From the NCBI GenBank assembly GCA_963727535.1, contig CAVSGR010000006.1:310001-374000 (forward strand): 64,000 nucleotides of DNA. The letters run 5' to 3'. A program made the position numbers and the translations under genes. Numbering within the stretch: position 1 is the first letter of the stretch; each line of letters begins with the position of its first letter. Shown in pieces: positions 36,193-45,466 of the stretch. The DNA is from RBG-16-34-14 sp963727535. Its GTDB lineage: Bacteria > Bacteroidota > Ignavibacteria > Ignavibacteriales > Ignavibacteriaceae. A model generated the notes under the pieces. The model was not told where the DNA came from. It made no database searches and was given only the letters and a program-made list of their open reading frames with translations.

Positions 36193-36867
36193 TTAATTCT
36201 TTTGGGCTCGATTAAAGGCACGTAACAAATTGAAGAACCCTTCAACTATGTCATAAATTGTGTATACAGTTTTCAAATCCATGTCAGAACCAAATAAGTA
36301 AATACCATGTTCTCTGAGGATTTCACTTATTGTTTCAAGGAGTTCATCTATGTCATCATCGAATAAGAGAGTATGTCTCTAAAGCTTATCGGGATTGTTA
36401 AAAAATAGAGGAATCTGTGTGAGCAATAGCCTTTTCTTTGTCTCGCCGAGATTTTAAATTAGATGTTGTTCCACCATGGCTGTTGAGCTTAGTCAAATGG
36501 TTCATCAATAATATTTCTATGTAATCACTAATTGGAATAATTTCTCGTTTTCCAGTATCAATATTGTAAGTTAAAACGAGATGTTTAAGTGGTTTAGCAC
36601 ATTCTCTTGCTTTCGTTAAGAAATCTTTTAAGGATTTTTCCTGACATCGTCAATAAACTTGCATAGTTCAATTAAAAGAGTTTGTTTGAAACTCCTTTGA
36701 ACAAGATTGAAAAAAAGAGGCTCCTTGTTTAATGTTTCTAAGCCTTCAGGTTTTCTTCAAACAACTCATTTAGTTTTTAATTCATTCCATTTAGTTACAA
36801 TGAATAGAAAGAAACGATTTATAAGAGTATCAAGATAATCACGTAGTTCAACTTCAGGATTAGTCAT
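36193..36867 (-). pseudogene. HEPN AbiU2-like protein, broken
   Basis: The minus strand starts with a good ribosome site (GGGAGGA) and ATG at 36867, reading MTNPEVELRDYLDTLINRFF and LFIVTKWNELKTK before a stop. Across several frame changes the protein continues: EPLFFNLVQRS, TLLIELCKFIDDV, the HEPN-like SRRDKEKAIAHTDSS and LFDDDIDELLETISEIL, ending RAFNRAQKN. The composition matches the AbiU2 branch of HEPN proteins, named after a phage abortive-infection gene; the Arg and His of RRDK..AH would be the RNase residues. At least six indels are needed to join the pieces and substitutions are few. Either a dead defence gene or an error-rich stretch of sequence. Confidence 0.65.
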
Positions 36868-36888
36868 ATTTTAATTCCTCCCATTTTA

Positions 36889-37837
36889 TTATTCGCTTTT
36901 AATCCCCGCATATTTCATAATAAATTCCGGTGCAGGTAAATCAGTTTTGAAAATGTCTTTATTTTTTCCTTGTGTTAAAGCCCACCGGTGAAGCCAGGAA
37001 ATTCCTCCAGCACCAAAGAATTTATCCGGAGAATTATAAGCAGTATCTTTAAGAGCTTCACTTAGTGGAATAAATTTATAACCACGCTTAATCATCATCT
37101 CGGCAAGTTCATTAAAATGGTCGGCATTTAAGTTTACTTGCATGAATTAGAAGTATCTGTTTTATTTCACGACCAAATAACTCTCTTGAGACAAATTCAA
37201 AATGTTCAAACTTACTTTCCATGTATGGAATGTAAGTATCTGAAATTTTCTTCATCATAGTTGAATCATTTTCACGCAGAGCTTTTTCATAACCGCTTGC
37301 AAACACCCAGTCGGAGTTATCAATTGTTACAGGAGCAATTTTATAATTATGTTCTTTCAAAAAATTTCCAAGTGAATCTCTTACCTCAATATTTCTTCCT
37401 GTTTGTAAAAAGGGATGGCGGAAATAAACTAATTCTTTACCGGAATTTTCAATAAGTCCGCGTATTGTTCTTTCTCCCTTTACTATATCTTCAATATAAT
37501 CTTTTGCCGGAATTCGATTCAAACTTTTATGAGAGTATGTATGATTACCTAAATCAAAACCTGCATTAAGCCATTGCTTTAACAAATCAACTCTGTCAAC
37601 TATAAGGCTATCGTTACGATAAAGTTTCTCTTCATTCACAAAACCGATTGCAGGTACATTATAATTTTTAACTTTTGCTAATAGATCGGAAGTCAGTTTT
37701 TGCAGGAAATCGATATTTTTATTACGGGATGCGGCTGGCAGATCGTCAATTGTAATTGCAACTTCTCTTTGTGCTGGCTGTGAAAATATAGTTGCGGCAA
37801 AAAGAATGAAGGTCGATATTATTTTAGTTAATTTTAT
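36889..37837 (-). pseudogene. Exported polysaccharide deacetylase (NodB-type), frameshifted
   Basis: Two frames overlap at about 37128: the first runs into a stop (LKCRPF) and the second carries the rest. One base too many in TTT 37127-37129 explains it: removing it gives HASKLNADHFNELAEMM. NodB motifs are visible: ITIDDLP (motif 1), LGNHTYSHKSL (motif 2 His pair) and YFRHPFLQTG (motif 3). The frame extends upstream to a signal peptide (KIISTFILFAATIFSQ) with no ATG; the first codon would be ATA 37837-37835. The enzyme would remove acetyl groups from cell wall or exopolysaccharide. Upstream and downstream neighbours give no further hint. Confidence 0.75.
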
Positions 37838-37936
37838 TTTGTTTCACTATAATTTAATATAAGAACAAGTTAATTTAATAAAAGAAAATCATTCATCAAG
37901 AAAGCATAAGTCGTAATTACAATTGAGAAAAGTTAT

Positions 37937-38467
37937 ATGAAAAAATCAGTTATAGTATTTGGAAGTGCAATGCCGCTTCCCGGAGATGCAGAATATGAAA
38001 CCGCATACAGTCTTGGTAAACTTTTAGCCACAAATGGATTTGATGTAGTCAATGGCGGCTACTATGGAATAATGGAAGCCGTTTCAAAAGGAGCAACAGA
38101 GAACGGAGGCTCTGCAACAGGAATAACTTTAAGCTATCTCAAAAGAAAGCCAAATGAATTTCTTACTAAAATTATTTCCTGTGATAATCTTTTTGAAAGG
38201 ATCAATAAACTAATTGACCTTGGCGACGCTTACGTGGTTCTTCAGGGGGGAACAGGAACCTTGCTTGAGTTTGCTGCAGTCTGGGAATATTTAAATAAAA
38301 ATCTTATTGATAAAAAGCCGGTTGCTTGTCATTCACCAATGTGGCAGGGAGTTGGTCAAATAATAAATGAACAACTAAAAAAAGAAGGGAAAAGTACGAA
38401 CCTTGTTTCTTTCTTTGATGATGTTGAAAGATTGGTTGAGTTTATCGTAAAAAACCTTCAAGGTTAG
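37937..38467 (+). CDS. LOG/TIGR00725-730-family protein (lysine decarboxylase-like fold)
   Basis: 176 residues with the Rossmann-like LOG pattern: VFGSAMPLPGDAEYETAYSLGKLLA, VNGGYYGIMEAVSKGATENGG and the signature LQGGTGTLLEFAAVWEY, a variant of PGGxGTxxE lacking the Pro. LOG enzymes release free base and ribose-5-phosphate from nucleoside monophosphates (cytokinin activation in plants); bacterial members act on AMP-like nucleotides. The last codons N-L-Q-G-stop are contributed by a palindromic repeat (38453-38501). Confidence 0.82.
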   Translation: MKKSVIVFGSAMPLPGDAEYETAYSLGKLLATNGFDVVNGGYYGIMEAVSKGATENGGSATGITLSYLKRKPNEFLTKIISCDNLFERINKLIDLGDAYVVLQGGTGTLLEFAAVWEYLNKNLIDKKPVACHSPMWQGVGQIINEQLKKEGKSTNLVSFFDDVERLVEFIVKNLQG

Positions 38468-38501
38468 GGGAGTGTTTAGCGCTTAAAAACCCTTGAAGGT
38501 T
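38453..38501. repeat. Two-palindrome repeat unit, copy 1
   Basis: AACCTTCAAGGTT at the left end and AACCCTTGAAGGTT at the right end, 49 bases in all. The left palindrome overlaps the last codons and stop of the LOG-family gene. The same design recurs at 38528-38576 and 57314-57361. Confidence 0.75.
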
Positions 38502-38527
38502 CTACTTCTGTTGCTTGTCTTTCATTT

Positions 38528-38576
38528 AACCTTCGAGGGTTACAATCCGATTTAAGCAACTCTAACCTCGAAGGTT
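38528..38576. repeat. Two-palindrome repeat unit, copy 2
   Basis: AACCTTCGAGGGTT at the left end and AACCTCGAAGGTT at the right end, 49 bases, 26 bases after copy 1. The right palindrome encodes the last codons (N-L-R-G-stop) of the glycosyltransferase on the minus strand. Confidence 0.75.
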
Positions 38577-39629
38577 TGCAAGTTCTTTCGCAGCGTTATA
38601 AACCATATCAATGCTTAACTCTTTAATACATTTAAATAGGACATCATCTCTATAACATTTAAGCGGTTTGGGAGAATAGAAAAAGCATGGAGAACAATCC
38701 AAATTAAGTGTCACAATTTTATGATTTGTTTTCCATGGATGTATATAGTTTGTGTTCGTGGGACCTATTATTGCAATAACATTTAATTTTAGTGCTGATG
38801 CAACATGCATAAGGCTGGAATCATTTGTTATAAAAATGTTGCATCTTTTCATAACGGCAGCAGAACTCGTAAGATCATTGGTTCTAACAATAGAAACTGC
38901 GGATGAATTTACCTGTGAGAAAATATTTTCTTTTAGTCCATCTTCTTCCGGTCCACCGAATAATAATATTTTAGCATTTTGGTTTTCAATTAATAGTTTT
39001 GCAAGTCCGGCAAACTTTTCCGGTTCCCATCTTCTTTTAATATGATTTTTTAATGTCGCACATCCTGGATGGAAACCAATTACAAGGTCGTCTTCTGAGA
39101 TGTTAAGACTTTTTAGATATTCTTCGGAAAATGATATATCTTCTTCTGAAAGAGGGAATTCAAGCGGAGGTTCTTCTTCGAAGTTTTTGTTAAGCAGTTT
39201 TTCAACAAGCTTAATATTAGTCTGAACGTTGTGTAGCGAATCGTCTTCCAGAAAAGTTGTGTTGTTTAAAAAACCGAGATTTCGGTTGTTTTTTCTTAAG
39301 TATTTTACTCCTGCTCTTTTCTTTGCCCCAATCAAAAAATTGATAAGATTATATTCTTTTCTGTTGGAAGGATAAACGTTTATTGATATATCATATTTTT
39401 TTCTAAGTGAAAGAACAAACTTTGTTGACGAAAGAAAACTTTCTTTAAGAAAGTCGAACAAAATTACATTATCTATATACGGGTTTTTTTGATATAAGGA
39501 ACGGGCACTATTTATCATTACAAGAATATCAATGGAAGAATCCGGTAGTTCTTTTTTTAGCAATTTCAATGATGGGGAAAACATTAGTGCATCTCCGATT
39601 CCGGAAAGTGCGATGATAAGAATTTTCAT
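38562..39629 (-). CDS. Glycosyltransferase family 9 (heptosyltransferase-like)
   Basis: 355 residues with two Rossmann halves of the GT-B fold. It starts MKILIIALSGIGDALMFSPSL, the GT9 N-terminus. The C-terminal donor-binding half includes GFHPGCATLKNHIKRRWEPEKFAGLA, ILLFGGPEEDGL and CNIFITNDSSLMHVASALKLNVIAIIGPTN. Such enzymes add heptoses or related sugars to lipopolysaccharide core or other surface glycans. It ends in CSPCFFYSPKPLKCYRDD, a Cys-rich segment common in this group. The stop lies inside a palindromic repeat. Confidence 0.88.
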   Translation of the reverse strand: MKILIIALSGIGDALMFSPSLKLLKKELPDSSIDILVMINSARSLYQKNPYIDNVILFDFLKESFLSSTKFVLSLRKKYDISINVYPSNRKEYNLINFLIGAKKRAGVKYLRKNNRNLGFLNNTTFLEDDSLHNVQTNIKLVEKLLNKNFEEEPPLEFPLSEEDISFSEEYLKSLNISEDDLVIGFHPGCATLKNHIKRRWEPEKFAGLAKLLIENQNAKILLFGGPEEDGLKENIFSQVNSSAVSIVRTNDLTSSAAVMKRCNIFITNDSSLMHVASALKLNVIAIIGPTNTNYIHPWKTNHKIVTLNLDCSPCFFYSPKPLKCYRDDVLFKCIKELSIDMVYNAAKELANLRG

Positions 39630-39646
39630 AAGTTAATAAAAAGGAT

Positions 39647-39671
39647 GCCCCGTTTGTTTGAAAAACGGGGC
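39647..39671 (-). terminator. Terminator hairpin after the DUF2723 gene
   Basis: A 9-base stem (GCCCCGTTT / AAACGGGGC, loop of 7). Read on the minus strand it is followed by ATCCTTTTT. It sits between the DUF2723 stop and the GT9 start, so it separates two same-strand genes. Confidence 0.65.
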
Positions 39672-39699
39672 AAAATATTTCTCGATTTATCTATTAAAA

Positions 39700-42678
39700 T
39701 CAATTGGCTTTGGCCGAACTATCTTTTCCATTTTTATTTGTCTGGCTAAGCCTGCGGTACTTTTCAACATTTGCTTTAACTGACGGATCATTTGGATACA
39801 TTACCTGCAGTCTTTGCCATAATTCATATGACTTCTTATACTCTTTTTGGTTTTCATAAAGATCAATAAGTACACGGTAAGGATTATAATAAGAACTCAC
39901 GTCTTCCGGATTTTGTTCGAGAGAAGCAAGCGCTATTTTCTCAACCTCTTTTGCATATTCATTATATTTTTCTTTAGAGCCGGCATTTAAGTATAAGTTT
40001 GCAACTTCATATAATAAACCAAAGGGCATTGGTCTTATGTGATGCGGAATTTTTTCATCCATTTGATCGAGTGTTTTAATTGCCAGATCATTTTGATTTG
40101 TATTTAGATAGTATAAAGTTAATCTCATATACGCATTGCGGTAGTTCTGGAGCAATCTGGAGTGGTTCTCGTCAAAGAATATGTCCGGGTTATTTATCCC
40201 CCTGAATTTAAACTGGGGATCAAAAGTTTTACTGTACCCGGCATTTTCATTGAGTTCTTTACTTACTAATTTGGGATTTATAAATTCAATTCCGGGCTTA
40301 CGCTTTTCCGGTACGACTCTGAAAGCCATCCCTTCCATTCTTAAATAATCTTGTAGACCAATTTTACTATCCTCGGAACAGGTAACTGCAAAATATATAG
40401 GACGCTTCCATATATTTGCTTCAACAATTTCTTTTACCATTATATCCTGAACCCGTATTGCTTTTACATTTCCAAAAGTTAAGGTGTTCTTCATCTTAAA
40501 TTTCATTATACCTTGTTTAAGTACCGAAGAATCTGAAACACCATACTTTTGTACGATGTCCTTTAACTCCGGTCCGGAACGAGGAAGATTTATCGTGACA
40601 TCCTTAGGGTCCCATTGTATTGGTCTTATTTGTTCAATCTGATCATCGGAAAGCTTCATATCAACAGTTCCTACTCTGTACGGGTCACTGTTTTTTAAAA
40701 GTCTTATGTACCAGGAAGTATTAAGAAGACTAAGGTTAGCGATCTTTACATCTCTTCTTACACCTTCAACATCCTGAAGATACCATAATGGAAATGTATC
40801 ATTATCTCCGTTTGTAAAAAGCACAGCATTTGGAGCGCAACTTTGCAGCAGGTTGTATGAATAATCCCATGGAACCCAATTCTTGGAACGATCGTGGGTA
40901 AAATAATTTGCTCTTAGCATAACTAATGGAACAAGTACAAATCCGGCTAAGAGAGTTGCTGTAACACTTGCATTTTGTAAAGGAAAGTTCTTAACCTTTT
41001 GTCGTATTAAATCCGCCAATCCTTGTATTGCAATTGCAATCCATATCGAAAAGACAAAAAAGGCTCCTACGTAAAAGTAATCCCTTTCTCTCGGCTGAGG
41101 TTCCTGCTGGTTTTGGTAGAAAGCAGTAAGATATCCCATCAGGATAAACATAACCATAAATACCGATGCCATTTTCCAGTCGCGCCTGAAATGGAAATAG
41201 ATACCAATCAAGCCGAGAAGAAATGGAATTCCGAATAATGAATCTTTTACCTTACCGTTAAAGCTTACCCCGATAATCTTTCCGAAGAAGTTTCCAACTT
41301 TATTAAAGGGAGCTATGTTCGCTTCGTCATCCTGTGTCCATCCTTCACGCCCGGCATAATTCCATAACAAATAGCGTGTCATCATGTGATGCATCTGGTA
41401 TGTCCAGAAAAAGTCGAGGTCACTTGAATAATTGGTATAGATTCCTTGTTGATGTGTTTCTGACGAGAATCTTCTTTTGAATATAGGGAAATCGCCATAT
41501 TGTTCACGGTTAAGGTAAGAAACAAGTTCTGTTAATTTATCCGGTTCATTTTCATCCATAGGGGGATATTTATTTGCTCTGATTATTACCATTGCAAACG
41601 TGGTAAACCCGATTATAACAAAAAGGAAAGAAGTAAATACCAGGTTAAGTGTTGGTTTATTTTCTTTAACCGAATACCGGATTCCAAATGCAACCAATAT
41701 AAAAATCAAAAGGATGATTATTATACCCATGACTTCATTATTTCCGGCAACTTCGCTTAAAATACCGGGTACGTATTTTACAACACCGGGGTAAACTACA
41801 AATAAACTAACACCTCCGATTATAATCGGTAAATAGAAAGAGTTTCTGTTTAATAGCTTTCTCCACATAACTGCAATAAAGAGAATACTAAGTCCCATAG
41901 TTATCATTTTAAATCTAGAATCGTATGCCTGGTACTCTTCCTGGGTAGGTGCGGTTGTTCCTTTTTGTGTACTCCACATTGCTACGGCAATCAACAGTAT
42001 TGCGGCAACGTGTATGAGGAAAATATACCCGGTCTTCTTTAGCGCCTCTTCGTCGTCCATATATTTTCTAAAGAAAATAATCATAACAATTGGTACAAGA
42101 GCAAGAAGACTCATTAAGTGTACACCGGTTGCGATCCCCATAAGATAAGCTATCATTATTAGATATTTTTCGCTTCCTTTTTTGTCGGCTCTTTCATGCC
42201 AGCGCATCATAAGATAAACTGATGAAGCTAAAAGAAATGTGCTGAAAGCATAAACTTCAGCTTCAACTCCGTTAAACCAGAAAGTATCACTAAAAGAAAA
42301 GGAAAGGGCTCCAATAGCTGCTGCTGTGTAAGTTGTAAGTGCATCAAGAAGATTTTTGTACTCTTTGCCTCGATAGTTTTCTATAAGTTTAATTGCAACA
42401 AGGTATAAAAAGAAAACTGCTCCGGCGCTCGATAATACTGATATTGTGTTTACCCTGAGAGCGATGTTGGTAACGAAAGGTATCATTGAAAATATTCTGC
42501 CGAGTATGGTAAAGAAAGGAGCTCCCGGCGGATGAGGAACCTGGAGGTAATAAGCGGCTGCCGTAAACTCGCCGCAATCCCAGAAGGAAACTGAAGGCTG
42601 TACGGTGCTGAATAAAACAATGGCTGAAAAAAGTAAAACAGCAGCACCGATAATTATCTTTAAGACTCTATATTTCAT
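39700..42678 (-). CDS. DUF2723 multi-pass membrane protein (glycosyltransferase-like)
   Basis: 992 residues. The N-terminal half has about 12-14 membrane helices and the DUF2723 signature TVQPSVSFWDCGEFTAAAYYLQVPHPPGAPFFTILGRI near residue 25; the paired acidic residues and HPPGAP recall the GT-C class, which uses polyprenyl-linked sugars. A periplasmic region follows (FTNGDNDTFPLWYLQDVEGVRRDV), then TPR-like helices in the last 150 residues (ALKTLDQMDEKIPHHI-type). It probably transfers sugar to proteins or lipids outside the inner membrane. The small gene upstream is on the same strand, 69 bases away, so the two may share a promoter. Confidence 0.88.
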   Translation of the reverse strand: MKYRVLKIIIGAAVLLFSAIVLFSTVQPSVSFWDCGEFTAAAYYLQVPHPPGAPFFTILGRIFSMIPFVTNIALRVNTISVLSSAGAVFFLYLVAIKLIENYRGKEYKNLLDALTTYTAAAIGALSFSFSDTFWFNGVEAEVYAFSTFLLASSVYLMMRWHERADKKGSEKYLIMIAYLMGIATGVHLMSLLALVPIVMIIFFRKYMDDEEALKKTGYIFLIHVAAILLIAVAMWSTQKGTTAPTQEEYQAYDSRFKMITMGLSILFIAVMWRKLLNRNSFYLPIIIGGVSLFVVYPGVVKYVPGILSEVAGNNEVMGIIIILLIFILVAFGIRYSVKENKPTLNLVFTSFLFVIIGFTTFAMVIIRANKYPPMDENEPDKLTELVSYLNREQYGDFPIFKRRFSSETHQQGIYTNYSSDLDFFWTYQMHHMMTRYLLWNYAGREGWTQDDEANIAPFNKVGNFFGKIIGVSFNGKVKDSLFGIPFLLGLIGIYFHFRRDWKMASVFMVMFILMGYLTAFYQNQQEPQPRERDYFYVGAFFVFSIWIAIAIQGLADLIRQKVKNFPLQNASVTATLLAGFVLVPLVMLRANYFTHDRSKNWVPWDYSYNLLQSCAPNAVLFTNGDNDTFPLWYLQDVEGVRRDVKIANLSLLNTSWYIRLLKNSDPYRVGTVDMKLSDDQIEQIRPIQWDPKDVTINLPRSGPELKDIVQKYGVSDSSVLKQGIMKFKMKNTLTFGNVKAIRVQDIMVKEIVEANIWKRPIYFAVTCSEDSKIGLQDYLRMEGMAFRVVPEKRKPGIEFINPKLVSKELNENAGYSKTFDPQFKFRGINNPDIFFDENHSRLLQNYRNAYMRLTLYYLNTNQNDLAIKTLDQMDEKIPHHIRPMPFGLLYEVANLYLNAGSKEKYNEYAKEVEKIALASLEQNPEDVSSYYNPYRVLIDLYENQKEYKKSYELWQRLQVMYPNDPSVKANVEKYRRLSQTNKNGKDSSAKAN

Positions 42679-42747
42679 ATTACCTCAAATCGAAGAAGAA
42701 ATTCAAAAATTATTTACAATTTTTTATGGAATTTGAATTGTACCAGT

Positions 42748-42972
42748 TCATTCCTCTTTTTTCTTAAAAAAGGAATCGTACTTGCTTTTATCTACTGCCA
42801 CGTTATACTTATCGTAAAGCTCTTTTAGTCTTTTCATAGAAACAGTATCGAAATCCTCTTCATCTTTTTGTCTCTTCAAAAACATCTTAAAATCTCCGCT
42901 TTCTTTCCGGTCGAACTTCCTTTCATGTTTTTTAAGAGTTTCGATATATTTTTGCTGATCCCGGTAAGACAT
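42748..42972 (-). CDS. Small charged hypothetical protein (74 aa)
   Basis: I do not recognise it. It is very Lys/Asp/Glu-rich, probably all helical, without Cys, signal or membrane segment. The text MSYRDQQKYIETLKKHERKF followed by MKRLKELYDKYNVAVDKSKY suggests two helices. It lies just upstream of DUF2723 in the same direction. Overall codon use is like its neighbours. Confidence 0.5.
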   Translation of the reverse strand: MSYRDQQKYIETLKKHERKFDRKESGDFKMFLKRQKDEEDFDTVSMKRLKELYDKYNVAVDKSKYDSFFKKKEE

Positions 42973-43090
42973 AATTAGCTTTTTAAGTGATTCTTTATAT
43001 TTTAAATTTAAGTTATCAAATTAACCAAACTTGTGTAAAGAAAAAAAGTATTATTAGGACGGATTTACATTTAACACTGTTCCCAAAATT

Positions 43091-43669
43091 ATGGATAATA
43101 GACTATTTTATTTCATCTTAAATAAACCTTATGGTGTTTTGTCCCAGTTTACAGATAAACTTAAAAGAAAAACTTTAGCCGGATTTTACGATTTTCCCAA
43201 AGATGTTTACCCTGTAGGCAGGCTGGATATGGACAGCGAAGGGTTGCTTCTTCTCTCAAATGATAAAGAATTGGTGGATTTTCTTCTGAATCCTATTAAC
43301 AGGCATGAAAAGGAATATTATGCCCAGGTGGAAGGAACACCTGGTGAAGAAAGTCTCAAGCAGCTTGAGGAAGGTGTTATAATAGAAGGAAAGAAAACGT
43401 TGCCGGCAAAAGCCGGGATTATTGATGATCCGGGGTTTCCACCAAGAAAGCCTCCGATTTTTCCAAGGAAAAATAAATCTGTCTGCTGGCTTAGTGTTGT
43501 AGTTACAGAGGGAAGATACAGGCAGGTCAGGAAAATGACAGCAAATGTTGGCTATCCAACTTTAAGACTTGTTCGTGTCAGGATAAAAAATATTGAACTT
43601 GGGAATTTAAAACCCGGTGAGGTCCGCGAACTCACACCGGGTGAAGTAGAGATTCTAAAAAGTGCTTAA
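43091..43669 (+). CDS. RNA pseudouridine synthase, RsuA/RluE type
   Basis: 192 residues without an S4 domain, like RluE. It begins YFILNKPYGVLSQF, carries the catalytic motif VGRLDMDSEGLLLLSNDKE (the Asp after RL is the nucleophile), and ends with YRQVRKMTANVGYPTLRLVRVRI and LKPGEVRELT, all typical. It isomerises one uridine of 23S rRNA (RluE modifies U2457 in E. coli) or another rRNA site. Its 3' end overlaps the convergent MscL gene by 4 bases. Confidence 0.9.
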   Translation: MDNRLFYFILNKPYGVLSQFTDKLKRKTLAGFYDFPKDVYPVGRLDMDSEGLLLLSNDKELVDFLLNPINRHEKEYYAQVEGTPGEESLKQLEEGVIIEGKKTLPAKAGIIDDPGFPPRKPPIFPRKNKSVCWLSVVVTEGRYRQVRKMTANVGYPTLRLVRVRIKNIELGNLKPGEVRELTPGEVEILKSA

Positions 43670-44121
43670 GCACTAAGTGCCGAAGTACAATGAGCACATT
43701 TAGTCGCCTTTATAGGAACGCTTGATAAGCAATAAGGACATTCTTTAGTCGTTGGTGCAGCAGCGGGGGCTTCTTCTTTCTTTTTAAGATTATTGAAAGA
43801 TTTTATTATCATAAATACTGCTATGGCAATAATTAAAAAGCTAATCAGGGAATTGAGAAATATTCCATAGTTAATAGTAATAGCACCTGCTTTTTGAGCG
43901 GCTTCGAGTGAAGCATATGGAGGCATAACTTCAAGCCCTGATTTTAAAACAATAAATAAATTTGAAAAATCAACGTTACCTAAAGCCATGCCAATGGGCG
44001 GCATGATAATATCGCTTACAAGAGATTTTACAATTGTTCCAAAAGCAGCTCCTATAATAATACCAACTGCCATATCAAGAACATTTCCTTTAACAGCAAA
44101 TTGTTTAAACTCTTTCCACAT
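43666..44121 (-). CDS. mscL: Large-conductance mechanosensitive channel with C-terminal zinc ribbon
   Basis: 151 residues. The N-terminal helix and first membrane segment read FKQFAVKGNVLDMAVGIIIGAAFG, the MscL hallmark, followed by SDIIMPPIGMALGNVDFSNL and the second membrane segment near residues 85-107. In place of the usual helical bundle the tail carries CPYCLSSVPIKATKCAHCTS, two CxxC pairs of a zinc ribbon. MscL opens under membrane tension to release solutes during osmotic down-shock. Confidence 0.93.
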   Translation of the reverse strand: MWKEFKQFAVKGNVLDMAVGIIIGAAFGTIVKSLVSDIIMPPIGMALGNVDFSNLFIVLKSGLEVMPPYASLEAAQKAGAITINYGIFLNSLISFLIIAIAVFMIIKSFNNLKKKEEAPAAAPTTKECPYCLSSVPIKATKCAHCTSALSA

Positions 44122-44372
44122 AAAACCCTCCTTTATAAATTAAGAATACTCAAAATCATACAAATAAATTACATAACAAAATGACTGGAATAATCTTCTC
44201 CATGCGAATTGTTTGTAATTTCCATGCAATATATCAAACCCATTTGATAATATAAATAACTATATAAAAAGAACTTAGAGATTTCACTCTTTCTGGCATA
44301 AAACTTTGTTAGGTCAAAAGAAAACAATGAATGATTTCTCAAAATCTAACAACAAATAAAGGAGTAGGTACA

Positions 44373-45366
44373 ATGGAAGAATTAAAATCTTTTTTGAGCA
44401 GCAAGGTTTATAGACGACTTTTGGGTGTCTTGGTAGTGTTTGTTGCTTTACTTATTGTAGGATGTCAGGACTCTGTTACAAATCCGGAAGATTCTGTACC
44501 ATCTAATGATCAGGAAGCAATGCAGAAAATAGCAGACGAGGATTCTTCACTTCAGTCTTTCGACCAGGATTATAATGAAGAAGATCTTATGTCTTTCGGT
44601 ATGGGAAAAATACAAGCCAACATTTATCCATTTAGAGTTGGTCACAGAGTACGCCTTGTAAGCAGAACTCTTACTATTGATGAACAGGGTGATACAGCTT
44701 ACGGAAAGCTTACTAAAAATTATGAAGGCGTACTTTTAATTGAAGCTTCTTATGATTCGGGAGCAACCGCACCTGACACTGTTATTCAGAAACCTTTTAA
44801 TGCTGTAGTTACAAGGAATTTGATTTTTGTAAAAGTGGGGAATACAGATCGCCCGCTTCGTAATTGGAAGCTTGCCGCCATATCCTTACCGGAAGGTGGT
44901 GCATTAACATCGAGCGGTACATTATCTCCCAATATTAATATTGAAAAAGTAACTATCTTCTTACCGGATGGGAACGAGATAAATGTAGAATCTCCGAACG
45001 ATTATTATTTGGCGAGATATCATGGATGGTTACATTGGAGAGATATTCCAAGGATTCCAAGAAATGAATCTGTAAGAGTAGAGGTTGAAGTATTAAGTGC
45101 TTATGAAGACAGTGATTTTGTAACTATAACATTTCGGAAGAAACGCATTTGTTGGTCAAAGGCATAAAAGAAAATTCGAGTTGGTTTCTTCAACAGGGGT
45201 TTCCGGTGGTTATTATAAAGTGTATGAACAGACATTTCAGACATATACTTTCCCCGGCTTTTATCATGCAGTAATAAATGCGTTCCCAAAGCAGGTTATA
45301 TTTGATGATTCTACACCAGTAGAAAACTCTATGTGGGGAATTCCTTATTACGTAAAGTTATTGTAA
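44373..45366 (+). pseudogene. Predicted lipoprotein, frameshifted, first gene of an envelope cluster
   Basis: The start at 44373 has an AAAGGAG site; upstream in-frame ATG 44331 lacks one. The signal segment ends with the lipobox LLIVGCQDS near residue 31. A frame change at about 45135 (one extra C in TTTCGG) splits the gene: the first frame stops at 45167 and the second continues HKRKFELVSSTGVSGGYYKV to the stop at 45366. Joined, it gives about 330 residues of beta-rich, secreted character. I do not recognise a family. A terminator follows. Whether the indel is real is open, as with others in this window. Confidence 0.6.
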
Positions 45367-45384
45367 GATTTCTCGTTCTCTCTC

Positions 45385-45422
45385 ATATCCCTGCCCTTTT
45401 TAAGGGTGGGGATATTTTTTTT
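45385..45422 (+). terminator. Rho-independent terminator
   Basis: ATATCCC-TG-CCCTT pairs with AAGGG-TG-GGGATAT around a TTT loop (two weak pairs), followed by eight T. It separates the first lipoprotein gene from the next three genes. Confidence 0.75.
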
Positions 45423-45466
45423 CTGTGGATTGATAATATAGACAACCAGTATTAAGTTTGAATAAA

